Below are positions 8,896 through 17,493 of a stretch of DNA of 64,000 bases, piece after piece. Source of the stretch: Sulfobacillus thermosulfidooxidans DSM 9293. Lineage in GTDB: Bacteria > Bacillota > Sulfobacillia > Sulfobacillales > Sulfobacillaceae. Where the stretch lies: positions 253,517 through 317,516 of the forward strand of contig NZ_FWWY01000001.1 in NCBI RefSeq assembly GCF_900176145.1. The letters are read 5' to 3'. The notes under the pieces were generated by a model. That model saw nothing but the letters and a program-made list of their open reading frames with translations, was not told the DNA's origin and made no database searches. Both the position numbers and the translations under genes were made by a program. Numbering within the stretch: the stretch's first letter is position 1; every line of letters begins with the position of its first letter.

Positions 8896-9498
8896 TTAGC
8901 CAGGACCGCCCCACACACAGTTATAGGGATTTGGGGAAGCTATCCAACCCGGCACTTGACCACTGTAACCGACTGCGTAGGCTGTCAAAACGCCTTGGGG
9001 TAGGCCATCTAGAAGAGATATCTTTCCCGCCGTTGTCGACGGATTAACCCCTACGACAATGGTAACATCTCGATATGGATCGCCGATCGGTAGGTTCGGG
9101 TTATAGTACCAGGCTTTGTAGTTTATATTATTATAAAACGGTTCGGCTTCTCCGTATTCTACAGTCTGAGCCACGATGCTGGTCGCGGTACTATGTTTAT
9201 ATAATACGTGCAGTAATCCGAAAGGTCCGACACCTGAACTCGCCTGATCCTGCCCTTGACGGTAAGGAACGTCTACGCCATTGCTACCGCGATAGTTTTG
9301 GAAGATATAAAATATTGAATTCGGCGGATAAGAATATCCTCCAGGCCCCGTGCGGATAACATTAGGTTGAGACGGAGAGGTCATCGTGGGAACGGAAGCA
9401 GCCAATGCACTTCCTGAAGCTAATACCCAAAGTACCGATGCACCCACAATACTAACTAAGCGATTTTGACGCCAATGGCGTAATCTCGTTCTATACAT
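8896..9498 (-). CDS. secreted protein of unknown function with signal peptide
   Basis: The 200-residue protein has a basic N-terminus followed by a hydrophobic segment ending near ALAAS (about residue 34), a classical Sec signal peptide. The mature part is Gly/Tyr/Asn/Ser-rich, and its blocks YPPNSIFYIF and GPFGLLHVLYKH recur in a broken copy at about 11.65-12.10 kb. Its ATG overlaps the stop of the upstream 73-aa gene by eight bases, and GGAG precedes it by eight bases, so the pair is translationally coupled. An extracellular or wall-associated role is inferred. The sequence is less GC-rich than its surroundings. Confidence 0.65.
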   Translation of the reverse strand: MYRTRLRHWRQNRLVSIVGASVLWVLASGSALAASVPTMTSPSQPNVIRTGPGGYSYPPNSIFYIFQNYRGSNGVDVPYRQGQDQASSGVGPFGLLHVLYKHSTATSIVAQTVEYGEAEPFYNNINYKAWYYNPNLPIGDPYRDVTIVVGVNPSTTAGKISLLDGLPQGVLTAYAVGYSGQVPGWIASPNPYNCVWGGPG

Positions 9499-9712
9499 AA
9501 TTGATTCTCCGAGGATGCATCATACTCGGTAACAAGGGGATGTGATCACGTTTCCATCTTGCGAGCGTAGCCTTTTTTTCCAATGTCACTTCGTTGTCCA
9601 TCTGATAATGATTCAGCACGAGCCCGACCGCTCTTTTTCCACCCAACTTTCCTAATACTACTGTACCCGAATTTTTTAAGGAAGGCACTGCGGTCTTTTC
9701 TTTATTATTCAC
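9491..9712 (-). CDS. small protein coupled to the secreted protein gene
   Basis: The 73-residue protein starts with GTG, with GAGGAG about nine bases upstream. It is basic, soluble and unlike anything I recognise; the central part reads GLVLNHYQMDNEVTLEKKAT. It overlaps the following secreted-protein gene by eight bases (ATGTATAG arrangement), which is strong evidence that both are translated. A regulatory or chaperone-like role for the exported partner is only a guess. Confidence 0.55.
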   Translation of the reverse strand: MNNKEKTAVPSLKNSGTVVLGKLGGKRAVGLVLNHYQMDNEVTLEKKATLARWKRDHIPLLPSMMHPRRINYV

Positions 9713-10380
9713 CTGTTCGTCTCCTCTCTATGTTTGATCACTCATTCCAGATAATTGTGAACATCACCAATAAAATTTTCAATCTGTCTATCTCTAATCT
9801 TTAAACAATATTTATCGACAAAATTCTTAGCCGCGAAAGAAAATATTTTTTCCATATTTCGTGCAAAACCGAATTTGTCGCGCTGTTCACGAAGTCTTGA
9901 TTAGTAGACCACCCGCGAAACAACATCGAACCCTTCTACCATTTCGATAATCTTCCTTCTTGTCTGTTGAGGAATTGATGAAAGACACCGATTGGGATGA
10001 TGTAACACCTCTTTCGCGTGTGGGCGATTGGTGATTTCACATTTTAACCGGGGCGTCGTTCGGGAATCTGCGTATAGATCGCGGCGGTGAACCCGGCCGC
10101 CACCAATATCGTAGACACCGTCCTCTCGTACAGAGGCGGGACGACAACAGTCGCGTCTAATCCTGCCCGCGGACCACCAGTAAAGGGCGGAGTTGGTGCT
10201 GGATTTCTTGGCCCGTAGGGGTTTCTCAAAAAGCACAAATTAAGGATGTCAATCGCGTCGACAAAACGTTGCCGGATCAACAAAAACTGCCTTTGTTGGT
10301 AAGATCGTCTTAACGAGAAGTATAATGCAAAAGGCGGTTTTTTGGGATTTTTTGGGATGGCGAATCAAACTGTGCCATGA
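9713..10380. other. intergenic region with broken minus-strand frames
   Basis: The part next to 9712 is AT-rich and should hold the promoter of the two-gene unit. Between 9901 and 10283 two minus-strand frames contain plausible pieces (a hydrophobic YERTVSTILVAAGFTAAIYT and a helical RRKIIEMVEGFDVVSRVVY) that would need a frameshift to join. I regard them as a possible relic and cannot identify it. Confidence 0.3.
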
Positions 10381-10770
10381 GTGATGACGAGATTGCCAGA
10401 GCCGCAAGAGGTCTTGACCGATCGTCCTCGGGGTTTACACCCGTTTCGGCCCTACCGGAAGGACCCAGTATTGTTACCGATGGACTTTACTGATATGATT
10501 CCGCTCCACCATGGGGTTCGGGTCGCCAACGACGCGGTGAATCACCTGACCGATGCGATTTTTGAGCACGTTTTTCCGGGCGAACCCCCCCTGCCCTCTC
10601 ATCCCAAGCTCATGGCCAATACGCGTATACCCAACGTGTGTCCTCCTCTCGCCCAATTGCCAAAGCCGTCCGCGAGCAGATTCCCTGTCTGGGGTTAACC
10701 GGCCGCCAAACTCCGCATTTTTGGACCATCAATCGCTGTCGAGGCGAGCGGATGAAGGTCATCGTTCCTA
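10381..10770 (+). pseudogene. IS1182-family transposase, N-terminal fragment with frameshift
   Basis: The first frame contains FRPYRKDPVLLPMDFTDMIP and a following HxVRVANDAVNHL block, the characteristic opening of IS1182 (DUF772-type) transposases. The homology then continues in another frame as SSRPIAKAVREQIPCLGLTG, matching the family's 'YSSRkIa.a..E.i.fmwLtG' region. A frameshift therefore lies near 10620-10640. The catalytic DDE part is missing, so only about a quarter of the gene remains. Confidence 0.8.
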
Positions 10771-10885
10771 AAAGTCGAACCAGAGCCATGAACGCGAATC
10801 CTGTAAAGCCAGCAAGCGTGTAGGATACGAGTCCTAAAGCCATATAACTAAACCAATCCCCAGTACCAGAAGTGGCTTTCGCCAC
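10771..10885 (-). pseudogene. membrane protein fragment abutting the IS1182 piece
   Basis: On the minus strand a GTG-started frame gives about 40 residues with a convincing hydrophobic stretch (MALGLVSYTLAGFTGFAFMA). It then runs into the antisense of the IS1182 fragment. It looks like the start of a small membrane protein cut by the insertion. Confidence 0.35.
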
Positions 10886-11140
10886 CAGGATTTAGCAAGT
10901 GTCTCGACGAATCGCGTAATTTTTCCTCAAAGCATCCATATTATGGCATTATCACACTAACGTGAAGCCATGACAGGTTCTGCAATGGTAATTAGGCGGC
11001 GGCTTGAATAAGAAATTTATGGAACACAGCGTAATAGATCCCCTTGCGGGTCTTCTAGACAGTTGGACGCCTGCCGCGATGGCTTGCCACTATCTTCGCA
11101 AACAGTACCGCATGATCTGAATTCATCGCCCGTCACTGTC

Positions 11141-11252
11141 GGCCTATGGCTTCTCATTGCCCATGTTTTGTCCCCACCCATTGTCGCCACGCATCTGGTC
11201 GTGCGAGTTATCGACCCCGTCGCCTTAACGATGACCGTTTTCACCACGGTGT
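11141..11252 (+). pseudogene. shard of a GerAB-type permease gene (3' part)
   Basis: About 110 bases closely match 4195-4308 of the intact GerAB gene, differing at roughly one base in ten. The translation LLIAHVLSPPIVATHLVVRV matches LVIAHVLPTPIVATHLVVRA of the intact gene. Homology stops abruptly on both sides. Confidence 0.8.
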
Positions 11253-11269
11253 GCTCATGGCATGGGATC

Positions 11270-11597
11270 CCCCAGAAATTTAAGAGAAGCCGTTTCCATT
11301 CATGCCCTGCCCCCCACTTCTGCGTTCCCTCAATCGCCATGTCCTCAAGAAAGTTTTCGGTGATAATGGCTTCGGCACTCCAGAGTTCTGGTCTCCCGGC
11401 GGCCAAGGCATGGTCCAGACGAACGTTCTAGCCGGATCCACCTGTTCCTGCCGAAACGCGATACAAATGGCAGGTCCCACGGCTGAGACACTCACAACAT
11501 CAAATTGGGGAAGGCCCGGTCGCCCCCGCTGGGGAAATCCGCAACTGTTCACGCACCACCGCACAGACGCCGAGTGCCAATGATTCCTTATCCTGCA
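11270..11597 (-). pseudogene. frameshifted gene of unknown function
   Basis: An ATG at 11597 preceded by GGAGG at six bases starts a protein-like frame (MQDKESLALGVCAVVREQLR). It continues in a second frame (DVVSVSAVGPAICIAFRQEQ) and a third one (AAGRPELWSAEAIITENFLE, then helical text to about 11270). Each piece has sensible composition and they follow each other in order, so at least two frameshifts have broken a gene of about 110 codons. Family unknown. Confidence 0.45.
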
Positions 11598-11649
11598 TTG
11601 CTGGCCTCCTATTGCGACGTATTGACCCAGTTCGGCACGGTGCTCTAGA

Positions 11650-12100
11650 CCCGCTAAGCCCTATGGTGCAAAACGCTGTGATAAAACCCATCTCATTTCC
11701 GATAGGTGCGACATTGCAAGATTCACAAGCGAGAACCTGTTGATCAATTTGACCGTTTGTACCTACATAGTACTCATAAAGATAACGACCACCATTTGGT
11801 TGCTCGATACCGTTTTAATTAATCTCAATGTCGTTGACGACCGTCCCCAGCCAGACGTTGTGCTTATTGTAAACGTGCTCATATCCAAAGCCCTTGCCTG
11901 CCGACGTATTATAGCCCTGGCGTGTCCATACTACTTGCCCACTGCCATCTGGAGCTGTTGCCATACAGGAATAAATGGCATTCGACCCAGAATAGATGGT
12001 GTTTGGCGGCATGATGACCCTCCCGGGCCCACAACCATTTGTGGCGACATCATAGTGACCTGGGGCTGGCAACAAGAAGGCGGGATTTTCAATGACTAGC
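11650..12100 (-). pseudogene. broken paralogue of the secreted protein at 8896-9498
   Basis: The minus-strand frame has the same block order as the intact secreted protein: PPNTIY (PPNSIF in the intact copy), a RQGYNTSAGKGFGYEHVYNK stretch (RQGQDQASSGVGPFGLLHVLYK), then a Tyr/Asn-rich part. An in-frame TAA at 11815-11817 interrupts it, and coding-like text continues in the same frame after the stop (GGRYLYEYYVGTNGQIDQQV). No signal peptide or start site is visible, so the 5' end is lost too. Confidence 0.6.
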
Positions 12101-12176
12101 CGGACTGGCCCCTGATAACGAAGATATTATAATAACATGGAGCGAATATTCCAACAGTGGAAAGAGGGATCGCACG

Positions 12177-12557
12177 ATGAATCAGGACGAGAGGAAAACG
12201 AAGCTCTTTTGGTATCATGAGGAAGACGGCGGGAATAGCATGAGCGACTATTTCCATACCTATAATTTGATGGATAATGCCAAGATTTTTATGGGCTACC
12301 TTGATGAAATGGTTGATACTTTTTTTGAAAGATGGCCTGAAGGAGAGTCGTATTGGCTTCCTTTGGTGCAGACCCTGCAATTTAATGAGATTCAAGTCCC
12401 CAAACACCTGGAGGCTGATTTTGCTGGGGTTGACTACCAGGAATTCTTAACCCAAATAAATTATAGTGTGGGAGAACTACGCAAATCCTGTGAGCTATTT
12501 CTAGGGTCCCCTTTTAGGTTTCCTAAACTGCAAGTAAAAAGGTTTGAGGAACATTAG
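12177..12557 (+). CDS. small acidic protein of unknown function
   Basis: The 126-residue protein starts at ATG 12177, with AGAGGG eight bases upstream. It is acidic, aromatic-rich and predicted helical, with segments such as NLMDNAKIFMGYLDEMVDTF and LTQINYSVGELRKSCELFLG, and no membrane segment. Base composition is more AT-rich than the flanking fragments, which suggests a separate origin. It has no partner gene. I do not recognise the family; a small immunity-like or phage-derived protein is conceivable but unsupported. Confidence 0.55.
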   Translation: MNQDERKTKLFWYHEEDGGNSMSDYFHTYNLMDNAKIFMGYLDEMVDTFFERWPEGESYWLPLVQTLQFNEIQVPKHLEADFAGVDYQEFLTQINYSVGELRKSCELFLGSPFRFPKLQVKRFEEH

Positions 12558-12960
12558 ACCGCGTGCTCGGCGTCCTCCGTCACGCGAATCGAGGGAGCCC
12601 ATAGGCCGCCAGGGCTTTCAACTGTCGCAGCGCTCCAATGAGACGCTCATGCAAGATGACATCTGCATAGAACATGCGCTCCGCTCTGGGCTTCCTCTAG
12701 GTTGCTGCCGTACAGCGCCATTGTCTAAGGAGAATTTGCAAGATGTGCTATGCCCGATCTTATATCCCGACAATCCGGGACTCGTAGCAAGCAATCACAC
12801 GTTTCACACCTTCCTCATCGGGGGCGGACCAGTGGAGTATCTGGTCCCGGACGGTCACATTGTGACGGAGTGGAGTCGGCTAGTGGATTGAAGACAGCCG
12901 TAGACCACCGACTGGTTCGTTGGCATTCAGTTCACCCTAGCGGAAACCGGCAAGCCGACA
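12558..12960. other. gene-free stretch
   Basis: A plus-strand frame runs through most of it without a ribosome binding site or recognisable content; part of it may be a decayed gene. No hairpins or repeats noted. Confidence 0.35.
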
Positions 12961-13200
12961 TGACGCCCCGATATAGTTATTTCCCTCAACGGTCGCCCAT
13001 TGCGGTCTTTAAATTGAAAAATTCTGCGAACGCGCAAGCTACAACCGATCAAACCGTCCATGATTTGCAGACCTATAATGCCAAATATCCCGCTCTTTTT
13101 ACCTATAATGAACTTTTGATGCTTCGGATGGCATCGTCGCCCGGTGTGGCTCGCTCACGGTATCGCATGACGGAGGGAAGTATTTGGGAATTGAATAGTG
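12961..13200 (+). pseudogene. 5' fragment of an unknown gene, cut by the IS3-type remnant
   Basis: From ATG 12961 a protein-like frame (MTPRYSYFPQRSPIAVFKLK, later LQTYNAKYPALFTYNELLML) runs about 80 codons. It then reads into the IS3-type sequence that begins near 13200. The abrupt join suggests truncation by the element. Family unknown; no strong ribosome binding site. Confidence 0.4.
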
Positions 13201-13490
13201 GGCCACATATGGCGAAGCCTACGCGGCGATAATGCAATGGATTGCCTTTTATAACCCAGATCGGCTGCATGGGAGCTGAGAATTTTGGTCCCCGGCGACG
13301 ATGCGACAACGAGTCGCTGGAGGGCAAGCGACCGGGATGCCCGTCAAAGTGTAGAAAAGCTAGCGACTTTTGCACTGGGGGACAGGGGCGAGGTGACGCC
13401 CTGGCCCCTGTCCCCCAGTCCCAGCCCGTAGGGCTGATAGGATGTCCCAATGCGTATCCGCGTGAAAGAGATCGCAAATGTCCAAATTTG
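13200..13490 (+). mobile_element. right-end remnant of an IS3-family element (copy 1)
   Basis: This is a near copy of 43612-43898. It starts inside the transposase C-terminus (AYAAIMQWIAFYNPDRLHGS in the element's frame, the typical end of an IS3/IS150 integrase) and continues through a noncoding tail with a long hairpin to a common endpoint after AAATTTG at 13490. Beyond that base the two copies diverge completely, which marks the element's right boundary. Confidence 0.8.
13374..13419. repeat. 16-bp perfect inverted repeat in the IS3-type tail
   Basis: Arms 13374-13389 (ACTGGGGGACAGGGGC) and 13404-13419 are exact reverse complements around a 14-base loop. The same structure is at 43782-43827. 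A second small hairpin (CAGCCC/GGGCTG) follows directly. It may block read-through transcription from outside the element. Confidence 0.8.
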
Positions 13491-13523
13491 AAGAGCAGAA
13501 TCGAACTGGGACCTGACGGATAG

Positions 13524-13915
13524 TATGGCGCTGCTGAAGAGTCCGTCATCGCCGGTACCATTGCCCTCAGTTCCTGCTGGCTATGGGGACCCGCGCAGAC
13601 CTTTAACGTGCTCACCACGGCCGTCCTCTTTGGACTCGTAACGACGCATACCTTTATGAATTTTGTTCGGATGCGACTGGGGTGGGAGCCCGGACTCGTC
13701 CCCTGGATTTTGTATGGGTTTCTGCTGATTAACGCCATGGGTCTTTTCTGGCTGGTCCTGTATGAGTCCACGTGGCCCTTAGTCTTTCCGTTGGCGTGGT
13801 CCGGTATCTTAGGGCCATCCTGCTGCTCGGAGCCTGGTATTACGCAGCGCGGATGCGTCACCGCGTCCCGCCAGAGCGTGCCCACCAACTCGGCGTCGTC
13901 CACGATCCGACCTAA
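13524..13915 (+). pseudogene. amino-acid-permease-like membrane protein, 3' fragment with frameshift
   Basis: Directly after the IS3-type end, an open frame gives several hydrophobic segments (TFNVLTTAVLFGLVTTHTFM, GLVPWILYGFLLINAMGLFW). It then shifts frame near 13810 into AILLLGAWYYAARMRHRVPP and a short polar tail ending at TAA 13913. The layout fits the last membrane helices and cytoplasmic tail of an APC-type permease. The 5' half is missing, replaced by the IS remnant. Confidence 0.55.
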
Positions 13916-13933
13916 TCTCTCCCATCGTGCAAG

Positions 13934-13970
13934 AAGCCCGGGCCCCGAGAATCTCTCGGCCCGGGCTTTT
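13934..13970. terminator. strong hairpin terminator, possibly bidirectional
   Basis: AAGCCCGGGCC-CCGAGA pairs with TCTCGG-CCCGGGCTT (one bulged base), followed by TTTT on the plus strand. It lies between the permease fragment and the convergent MFS gene and can serve both. Confidence 0.75.
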
Positions 13971-14044
13971 CTATGCCACCAACCTCGGCCTTGTAATCTG
14001 TCCGTCTCTTCAGCGCATTAACCGATGATAGAGGACGGAGCGAC

Positions 14045-15448
14045 TTAAACGCTCGGCACGAGCGGCTCGACGCGAGAGCCGGATGACGACTCCAGATCGT
14101 GCGCCGTCTCTTCCAACGAGCGGCGACGGGTTTCCGGAATCCCAACGGCCGTCACGAGGGCGGCCAAGGCGGCCACGCCAGCCAGAAACCCAATCGCTCC
14201 CGACTCCCCCCAGCGATGAAAGAGCTCCGGAAAGACAAACGCACTTAAGGCAGCTCCCACCCGCCCCGAGGCCACGGTGATGCCTTGGACAATGCTCCGA
14301 ATTTTGGTGGGTGCTAATTCGACGCCTAACATCCCGGCTGCCGAAATCGATCCCGGCCCCGCTTGGGACATCAGATTTTGCCCACCATAGAGTAGCAAAC
14401 TAATGAGCGGAATCGCGGTCGCGCCGCCTTGATAGGCGCCAAAGGCGACCAAGCAGCCGGCAATGCCGAGAAAGCCGAGGACCTGTAACGGTTTGCGGCC
14501 CCATCGGTCAATGAGCAGAACACTAATCAGCGCTCCCGGGACCACAAAGCCAAATTCCATGAGTAACTGAAACAGCCCTGGGGATAAGCCTAACCCTTTG
14601 GCAATCAGCGACGGGCCAAATAAAATGCCAGAATACGCGACAATATCAAAGAGAAACCACAAGAACGCGGCCGTCGCAATCCGGCGACCATGCGTCGCCC
14701 AAAATGCCGCTAGAGGCCGTTGGTCAGGCCGCACGGCCCATTCTGTCGACAGGGACGTCCCTGTCGCCTGCTGAATCACCGTCCGCGCCTCCTCTGTATC
14801 CCCTTCGATCCGGGCCAAAAACCGGGCCGTTTCCGGCATTTTGCGGCGCAAAGCAATCACCGAGATGGCCGGGACCGCGCCAAATCCGAGAACCACCCGC
14901 CAAATAATATCCGGGGCCACATGCCACGCCATCAAGAGCAAATACAATCCGGCAGCCGTCGTAGCGCCGAGCCCCCACGTGAGACCAAACCCCATGGCCA
15001 GGGTTTTGCCGCGGTCTTTCGCATTCGCGTGTTCCGCCATAATCACGGGAGACAGCACATAATCCGCCCCGATGCCCACGCCCAGAATGAACCGCACTGC
15101 GATTAAGGCATCCACATTCGGAACCACCGCTTGGAGGACCGCCCCAATCGCCATAATCGTGACATCCAAGCCATAAAACGTTTTGCGGCCTTTGTTGCCC
15201 AAGACGCCAAAGAGCAGGGCCCCCAAGGCCGCCCCGATTAACGCGGAACCGGCCAGCAACGAACTTTGCCACTCCGTTAAGGATTTGACACCGAAGCTGG
15301 CCAATACGAGCGTCAGCACAATCCCCACGGACGACAAATCATAACCGTCCGTAAAAACCCCCATCCCCGTGGTCACCATGGAACGCCATTGAAAACGGTT
15401 AAACGCCATCCGATCCAACGGGGAAAACCCCTCTGATGCTTTTGCCAT
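14045..15448 (-). CDS. MFS transporter of the phosphate / aromatic-acid : H+ symporter type
   Basis: The protein has about 467 residues and 12 hydrophobic segments. Near the N-terminus is GMGVFTDGYDLSSVGIVL, the first-helix signature shared by Pho84-like phosphate and AAHS-type aromatic-acid symporters. MFS loop motifs (RFILGVGIGADYVLSPV and LLIDRWGRKPLQ) are also visible. I start it at ATG 15448, because AGGAGG lies 12 bases upstream; the frame is open to 15469, but that codon overlaps the AGGAGG. It overlaps the 3' end of the SurE gene by about 50 bases, so the two are co-transcribed. A phosphate or nucleoside-derived substrate would fit the neighbour, but the substrate is inferred. Confidence 0.85.
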   Translation of the reverse strand: MAKASEGFSPLDRMAFNRFQWRSMVTTGMGVFTDGYDLSSVGIVLTLVLASFGVKSLTEWQSSLLAGSALIGAALGALLFGVLGNKGRKTFYGLDVTIMAIGAVLQAVVPNVDALIAVRFILGVGIGADYVLSPVIMAEHANAKDRGKTLAMGFGLTWGLGATTAAGLYLLLMAWHVAPDIIWRVVLGFGAVPAISVIALRRKMPETARFLARIEGDTEEARTVIQQATGTSLSTEWAVRPDQRPLAAFWATHGRRIATAAFLWFLFDIVAYSGILFGPSLIAKGLGLSPGLFQLLMEFGFVVPGALISVLLIDRWGRKPLQVLGFLGIAGCLVAFGAYQGGATAIPLISLLLYGGQNLMSQAGPGSISAAGMLGVELAPTKIRSIVQGITVASGRVGAALSAFVFPELFHRWGESGAIGFLAGVAALAALVTAVGIPETRRRSLEETAHDLESSSGSRVEPLVPSV

Positions 15449-16229
15449 GATCGTGTTCGTCCTCCTCATATGATGACATCATAAGCGGCGCGTGCCAGCA
15501 CTCCTCCGGGGCCCCTTGGTCGCCCACTGCGGGGTACGCCTGTAATGCGGTGACCGCGATGGTTCCCTGCTCGACACACTGGATATCCGTTGGTGCCGCG
15601 TCCTGTCCCGCACCCGACGACTGGTGGCGTCCCAAAAGCTGAACTCGTCCCGGTTCCGTTGCCGGAATCACCTCAGGCACGATCGGCGCGGGATCCAGCG
15701 ACACCCAGCACCACACCGCCGCCGGAGCGGCCGGCAAATTAATATTCAGATACTGCCCCCGCCGCTGTGCGGCGGCCATAAGCCAACTATCCCCAAAGTG
15801 CAAGAGCATCCGGGTCAGCGTCTCCCACGATGCGCCCTCGGACGCCGAGAGGGCCAGCGCCGGAACTTGGTGCCAGGCGGCTTCGCGAGCTGCCGCGACC
15901 GTGCCCGACCCCAGGATTTGATGACCCACATTCCACCCGTGATTAATGCCTGACACGACCATCGCCGGCCGGGTCCCACAGGCCCCGGCCAACGCCAACC
16001 GCACACAATCCACGGGTGTCCCCGTCACCACATATCCCCAGGTATCCGTGTGAAACCGTTGCGTGTCCATCCGCACCGGCCCGAGCGTGACACTATGCCC
16101 CCGGCCACTGTGGTTCTGCGCCGGTACCACGACCATGACGTCGTGGCCCAGACCACGCAAACTGGTGATTAACACATCCAGCCCCATGGCACCAACCCCA
16201 TCATCATTTGTCACTAATATGGGTCCCAT
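15399..16229 (-). CDS. surE: 5'-nucleotidase SurE-like phosphatase
   Basis: From ATG 16229 (AGGAGG nine bases upstream) the protein opens with GPILVTNDDGVGAMGLDVL, the SurE metal-binding Asp-Asp signature. It then shows PAQNHSGRGHSVTL and VTGTPVDCVRLAL and the SGINHGWNVG loop, all classic SurE motifs. Length (about 276 residues) matches the family. SurE enzymes are metal-dependent phosphatases that release phosphate from nucleoside 5'/3'-monophosphates and short polyphosphate. A longer frame extends upstream to 16307 but lacks a ribosome binding site. The 3' end overlaps the MFS transporter start, suggesting that phosphate release and uptake are linked. Confidence 0.92.
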   Translation of the reverse strand: MGPILVTNDDGVGAMGLDVLITSLRGLGHDVMVVVPAQNHSGRGHSVTLGPVRMDTQRFHTDTWGYVVTGTPVDCVRLALAGACGTRPAMVVSGINHGWNVGHQILGSGTVAAAREAAWHQVPALALSASEGASWETLTRMLLHFGDSWLMAAAQRRGQYLNINLPAAPAAVWCWVSLDPAPIVPEVIPATEPGRVQLLGRHQSSGAGQDAAPTDIQCVEQGTIAVTALQAYPAVGDQGAPEECWHAPLMMSSYEEDEHDHGKSIRGVFPVGSDGV

Positions 16230-16697
16230 CTCCTCCAACCTCCTGTTCAGACTCTGCGCCCGGACCGCAACCGATTTGTCGACCGGTCTTTTCACGCGAC
16301 CTGACATGCGAAGTCCCGGCGGCTACCCCTCATCCAAAACAGGTCCGTGGCCAGTTCCAACGGTCGAGCACGCGTTGACGATAGCAAGATTCTATTGTGG
16401 CCCGGTAAAGAGTGGGTAAAAATCGTGCGAAGATTGTGTTAAGGCCTTACCGGTGTGTGGAAGTCGGCTCGCTAATTTGGGCAACACGGGGCCATTCCCC
16501 GGATTGCCGAATGCGCCGGCATCACCCCATCATTCGGTCCGGTTGTCATCCCTGAGGAGGGGAGCAATTCACGACGCGACATCACCCGATGACGACAACG
16601 CCAATCGTTTCTTAATCAATTTTTAACACGCCGCATCGCATAAATTTCATGCACCTGTGATGAAATACCCGTAACACCACTAGAAGGAGAGATCTGC
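16230..16697. other. intergenic region between divergent units
   Basis: It separates the leftward surE-MFS unit from the rightward regulator gene and should hold both promoters. The part before 16698 is AT-rich (about 16610-16650). I could not fix specific boxes or operators. Confidence 0.4.
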
Positions 16698-17348
16698 ATG
16701 CGCTGTGGCTACGTGAGTCCCGAACCCTTAAGTCACTATCTCCCCACGGCTCAGGCATTGGTCCCGATTCGGCGATTCGAAACAATCAATCAAATTCTTC
16801 ATGCCCTCATCCATCATCAAATTACGTGTCTGGCCATCAATGTGCAGGGTCTCCCGGATACCGCAACCTTCAGTGCCGTGCTGGAGACAGCAGAGACGGA
16901 AGGCATCCCGATCCTGTTGCTAACGCACTATCTGCAATCGAAGATGTGGCAAATCACACCTGTCCAGTCGACGGCTCCGATGCTGTCCCAATTCACTCAA
17001 TCCCCGACTCCTTCGTGCCTGACCCTGTGGCCCGTCGTGCGTCATCATCATCACCCCGTGGATCTAGCGCCACGAGCCATCGCCCTATTAAGCATTTTGG
17101 CCACCTACGCTGATCAGGTGCTTTCGTTATCCCAAATCAATGAGGAAGCGCAACACCGTGGCATCCCTCCCTGGACGGCCCAAAGTCTGCGCGTCACCGT
17201 ACATCATCTCAATCATCACCTACGGCCTCTCCACATCGTGACACATCGGGGGTATGGCTATCGCTTTATCCCCTGTGCCGATGCGGTCCATGCGTCTAAC
17301 GGTCATCGTGTCCCAAACGACGAGACCGCATCCACCCCATCTGTCTGA
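16698..17348 (+). CDS. atypical OmpR-like winged-helix regulator with degenerate receiver
   Basis: The protein has 216 residues with AAGGAGA eight bases before the ATG. The C-terminal part (about 125-195) is a winged helix: a recognition-helix-like TAQSLRVTVHHLNHHLRP followed by a wing THRGYGYRFIP, as in OmpR/PhoB proteins. The N-terminal ~100 residues have receiver-like alternation, but where the phosphoacceptor Asp should sit the text reads CLAINVQGLP. The acidic N-terminal pocket is also not evident. It probably acts without phosphorylation, or senses something else. It is rich in His and Gln. No kinase gene is adjacent; a terminator follows at 17472. Confidence 0.7.
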   Translation: MRCGYVSPEPLSHYLPTAQALVPIRRFETINQILHALIHHQITCLAINVQGLPDTATFSAVLETAETEGIPILLLTHYLQSKMWQITPVQSTAPMLSQFTQSPTPSCLTLWPVVRHHHHPVDLAPRAIALLSILATYADQVLSLSQINEEAQHRGIPPWTAQSLRVTVHHLNHHLRPLHIVTHRGYGYRFIPCADAVHASNGHRVPNDETASTPSV

Positions 17349-17471
17349 CTACGAAGCCCACGCCTCATGCACGGTCCAGGCCCATTCCGACAGCTGGGAC
17401 TGAGAGACCAGGAAGGCAATACTCAAGATCCCGCATTGGGTGCGTAATTCTGTCCAACTCGCGTAACAAAC

Positions 17472-17493
17472 ACCGCCGGGTATGGCGGTTTTT
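17472..17493 (+). terminator. intrinsic terminator
   Basis: ACCGCC, six-base loop, GGCGGT, then TTTT. It lies 120 bases downstream of the regulator gene. Confidence 0.65.

Noticed and set aside
13103-13903. 266-codon minus-strand frame
   Set aside because: It is antisense to the IS3-type tail and the permease fragment, and a similar frame appears antisense to the second IS copy, so it only reflects the repeat.
14724-15272. 182-codon minus-strand frame inside the MFS gene
   Set aside because: Gly/Arg/Trp-rich shadow of the transporter frame.
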